A stretch of 64,000 nt of DNA from Actinacidiphila yanglinensis (GTDB lineage Bacteria > Actinomycetota > Actinomycetes > Streptomycetales > Streptomycetaceae). Shown here piece by piece: positions 61,871 to 64,000 of the stretch; the first letter of the stretch is position 1; each line of letters begins with the position of its first letter. The position numbers and the translations under genes were made by a program. The stretch spans positions 1 through 64,000 of the forward strand of contig NZ_FNVU01000032.1 in NCBI RefSeq assembly GCF_900107965.1, written 5' to 3'. Under the pieces are notes generated by a model. That model was not told the origin of the DNA and searched no databases. It saw only the letters and a program-made list of their open reading frames with translations.

Positions 61871-61876
61871 ACGGTA
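61871..61876 (-). promoter_or_regulatory. -10 element of the leaderless SURF1 promoter
   Basis: TACCGT on the minus strand ends six bases before the GTG at 61864. Confidence 0.4.
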
Positions 61877-62097
61877 CGGGGCGTCCCGCGGCGGACCGCA
61901 ACCGCCCCCGGTGACGGGGTGGGTGGGCGACGGGCGCCCGGGCGAAGGCCGCGCGGATGTCCGGTGGCGCGCCAGGTCGGACGCGCGGTCGGGCGCGAGG
62001 TCGGGGCACGGGTCCGCGGCGGAGCCCGGCGCCGGGCCGGGAGTCGGGTCGGGCGTGGGGGTCGGGCGGGGCGCCGGGCGCTGGTGCCGGCGCGGGG

Positions 62098-63387
62098 TTA
62101 CGGGGCCGGGGCGTCCTTCGCGTCCGCCATCGCGGGCGTGGTGTAGACGGTGCCCGCGCAGGCGTCCTGGAGGACCGGGCCGGCGACGACGGGTGCACCC
62201 GCGGCCGGGGTGTGGTCGAGGGTCACCGTGGGCGGGGGGGCGGAGGGCGGGTCGCCGGCGGGCGGCTGGGCCTCGCCGCCAGATCCGTCCGCCTCCGCAC
62301 CGGTGTCCGTGCCGGACGTGTCCGTCGCGGTGGGCGTCGGCGACGAGGAGGCGGGGGGCGGCGTGGTGGCCGCGCACCCGTCCGTCCCCGCTGCGGCCGG
62401 CACCCAGGCGAAGGCGACCTCGTAGTCCTGGCCGGGCAGGAGCACGATCGGGCCGTCGGACACGTCGGTGGGCAGGTCCGAGGCCGGGTCGCCCTGGGTG
62501 TGGCCGACGACCTGGATGGCGCTCTGCTCGGCCGAGCCGTGCGCGACTGCCTGGACGATGCCGCCGCTGGGCACCGTGCAGGGGGCGTCGGAGACGTTGG
62601 AGACGCGGAACCAGCCGTAGACACGGCCGCCGGTGTCGGGGCTGCCGGCCTGGCTGGCGCCCTTGCCGAGCTGGGCGCTGGAGCAGTCCGGTGCCGGGGC
62701 GCCGCTGTCGGAGGGACTGGACGGCGGGCCGACCGGAGCGTCGGAGGAGTGCTTGGAGCTGCTGTCCGGCGCGGAGGTCGCCGCCCCGGAGGGGTTCGCG
62801 GCGCCGTCCGTGCGGTGGGCGCCCGGGTCGCTGGTGACGGTGTAGGAACTGCCCGAGCCGACCGGTGCGGCAGTGGTGTGGTCCGCGCTGCCGGCGGCGC
62901 GGACCACCGCGGGCACGGCCAGGCCCACCAGCAGCACCGCGGCGGCCGCACCGAGCATCGCCTGGCGGCGGCGCTGGCGGCGCAGCGGGACCCCGCGCCT
63001 CAGGCGCTCCAGGGCGTCCGGGGAGGCGTGCAGCCCGTTGACGGCGTCGTGCATCAGGGCGCGCAGCGAGGCCTCGTCCGCGGTCAGGTCACCCAGGGCG
63101 GCGGTGCCGAGGCCGCCCGGGGTCACGTCGTCCGTGGAGTCGTCGTCGGACGCCGCGGGAGCGGGAGTTGCTGCCTCGGAGGAGGGCGCCGCCTCGTGGG
63201 GTGCCGTCTCACGCGGTGCCGTCTCACGGGGCGGGGTCGCCTCGTCGGGCGCCGGCGCGCTCTCGGGCGCGGGTGCCTCGTCGTGCTGGGCGTCGTTGGG
63301 GGTCTGCTCGTCCATACCGGGTGCGTCGTCGGGGGCTTCGGGGCCGTGGGTCCCGTTGGGGCCGTCGGGGCTGTGCGGAGCTGTCAT
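62098..63387 (-). CDS. Membrane partner of a SigE-family sigma factor, DUF4232-like outside domain
   Basis: A 429-residue one-pass membrane protein coupled to the sigma gene by an ATGA overlap. Residues 1-95 are low-complexity Pro/Ala/Glu. Residues 95-140 (LTADEASLRALMHDAVNGL then DALERLRRGVPLRRQRRRQ) form a cytoplasmic helical piece. One membrane span follows at about 142-163 (AMLGAAAAVLLVGLAVPAVV). The outside part has a Ser/Pro linker and a DUF4232-like beta domain with Cys pairs (APDCSSAQLG, APCTVPSGG). The topology is that of an anti-sigma factor, but there is no zinc HxxxCxxC motif, so that role is inference from position. Confidence 0.68.
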   Translation of the reverse strand: MTAPHSPDGPNGTHGPEAPDDAPGMDEQTPNDAQHDEAPAPESAPAPDEATPPRETAPRETAPHEAAPSSEAATPAPAASDDDSTDDVTPGGLGTAALGDLTADEASLRALMHDAVNGLHASPDALERLRRGVPLRRQRRRQAMLGAAAAVLLVGLAVPAVVRAAGSADHTTAAPVGSGSSYTVTSDPGAHRTDGAANPSGAATSAPDSSSKHSSDAPVGPPSSPSDSGAPAPDCSSAQLGKGASQAGSPDTGGRVYGWFRVSNVSDAPCTVPSGGIVQAVAHGSAEQSAIQVVGHTQGDPASDLPTDVSDGPIVLLPGQDYEVAFAWVPAAAGTDGCAATTPPPASSSPTPTATDTSGTDTGAEADGSGGEAQPPAGDPPSAPPPTVTLDHTPAAGAPVVAGPVLQDACAGTVYTTPAMADAKDAPAP

Positions 63388-63938
63388 GTCGTCGCCTCCA
63401 TCGCGACGCGCAGAGCAGCCAGGCCGCGTGAACCGTACGCCTTCACCGAGCCCAGGGAAATCCCCAGGGTCTCCGCGACCTGTGCCTCGGTCATGTCGAC
63501 GAAGTAGCGCAGCACCAGGACCTCGCGCTGGCGGCGCTGGAGGGTGCGCATCGCCGCCTTGAGCTGGTCGCGCTCCAGGATCTCGTACGCGCCCTCCTCC
63601 GCGCTGGCCATGTCCGGCATCGGTTTGGCCAGCAGTTTCAGGCCGAGGATGCGGCGGCGCAGCGCCGAGCGGGAGAGGTTGACCACGGTCTGGCGCAGGT
63701 AGGCGAGGGTCTTCTCGGGGTCGCGGACCCGGCTGCGGGCGGAGTGCACGCGTATGAACGCCTCCTGGACCACGTCCTCGCAGGAGGCCGTGTCGTCCAG
63801 CAGCAGCGCGGCCAGCCCGAGCAGCGAGCGGTAGTGGGCGCGGTAGGTCTCGGTGAGGTGGTCGACCGTGGTGCCGACGGCCATCGCCTCGTCAGCGCCG
63901 TCGCCCGCGGCCACCCGTACCGGCCACGGCGCGATCAC
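63384..63938 (-). CDS. SigE-family ECF RNA polymerase sigma factor (start possibly beyond window)
   Basis: A sigma factor of the actinobacterial SigE-family ECF class. Region 2 lies near 30-95 (YRAHYRSLLGLAALLLDD, CEDVVQEAFIRVHSARS, LAYLRQTVVNLSRSALRRR), region 4 near 125-180 (LQRRQREVLVLRYFVDMTEA, ETLGISLGSVKAYGSRGLAAL). A GTG at 63938 gives 184 residues. The frame stays open to the right edge of the window with no ATG or GTG, so I cannot exclude a start outside. A later ATG (MAVGTTVDHL, 18 codons on) would also fit. The downstream gene overlaps by four bases. Confidence 0.85.
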   Translation of the reverse strand: MIAPWPVRVAAGDGADEAMAVGTTVDHLTETYRAHYRSLLGLAALLLDDTASCEDVVQEAFIRVHSARSRVRDPEKTLAYLRQTVVNLSRSALRRRILGLKLLAKPMPDMASAEEGAYEILERDQLKAAMRTLQRRQREVLVLRYFVDMTEAQVAETLGISLGSVKAYGSRGLAALRVAMEATT

Positions 63939-64000
63939 CGGCAGGCCGCCGGTCGCCGTACGCCCCGGTCCCGACGGGCGGGGTCGCGGCGGACGCGGAG

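Noticed and set aside
61930..62097. Possible coding extension upstream of the SURF1 gene
   Set aside because: The frame is open but is Pro/Thr/Arg low-complexity from GGTCGGG-type repeats, while the leaderless GTG at 61864 with its -10 element gives a normal SURF1 start.

Overview
The window is very GC-rich, single-contig actinobacterial chromosome. The dense, short-spaced genes, the frequent GTG starts, the twin-arginine signal peptides, an acetylxylan esterase of the Streptomyces AxeA type, a DasR-type operator beside a GH18 chitinase and a sugar ABC importer without its own ATPase all point to a streptomycete (Streptomyces or a close relative; I cannot fix the genus). I call 49 protein genes plus one doubtful small one. 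I saw no tRNA, rRNA, CRISPR array, integrase or transposase.

Layout. 0-17 kb: a peptidoglycan amidase cut by the left edge, membrane and HEAT-like unknowns, a DUF899 protein, an acetyltransferase, a xylan esterase with a xylanase-type operator, a pyrimidine-dimer-glycosylase-like protein, an HTH/zinc-ribbon protein, an orphan Vsr nuclease, the GH18 chitinase, a large DUF1906 cell-wall protein followed by a catalytically degenerate M15-fold Tat protein, and a YciI/ECF sigma pair. 17-28 kb: a methyltransferase-like/Nudix/FxLD-type methyltransferase fusion, a Nudix gene coupled to a SNF2 helicase, an ADP-ribosylglycohydrolase, a DUF4232 lipoprotein, and a MarR regulator divergent from a two-gene oxidoreductase operon. 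28-37 kb: a Tat-exported multicopper oxidase, a Tat-exported phospholipase C-like protein fused to a YVTN propeller, then small cytoplasmic genes (GNAT, DinB, double YciI) and a DUF4232 lipoprotein. 37-44.8 kb: two secreted proteins (a glycosidase with a discoidin domain, and a DUF1996 protein) that share an identical LacI-type operator, a DoxX gene, a methyltransferase, a GNAT, and a TetR-controlled divergent pair.

44.8-58.2 kb is the most coherent system. A regulator made of an RpiR-type HTH, a degenerate SIS domain and an intact alpha/beta-hydrolase domain is transcribed away from seven same-strand genes: two sugar permeases, a solute-binding lipoprotein, an (alpha/alpha)-barrel-like enzyme, a secreted beta-helix protein, a DUF2264 enzyme and a CE7-type esterase. 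It reads as a polysaccharide utilisation locus for an acetylated, probably uronate-containing glycan. The two opposed promoters overlap, and one 13-bp palindrome lies in the spacer of both. 58-64 kb: a universal stress protein, an S9 peptidase, a SURF1 protein, and a SigE-family sigma factor coupled to a membrane partner.

Regulation. Many genes start 6-9 bases after a -10-like hexamer and lack a Shine-Dalgarno sequence, so leaderless translation looks common. Nearly all secreted enzymes carry a recognisable operator (xylanase type, DasR type or LacI type), which fits a saprophyte that switches polymer-degrading genes on by substrate.
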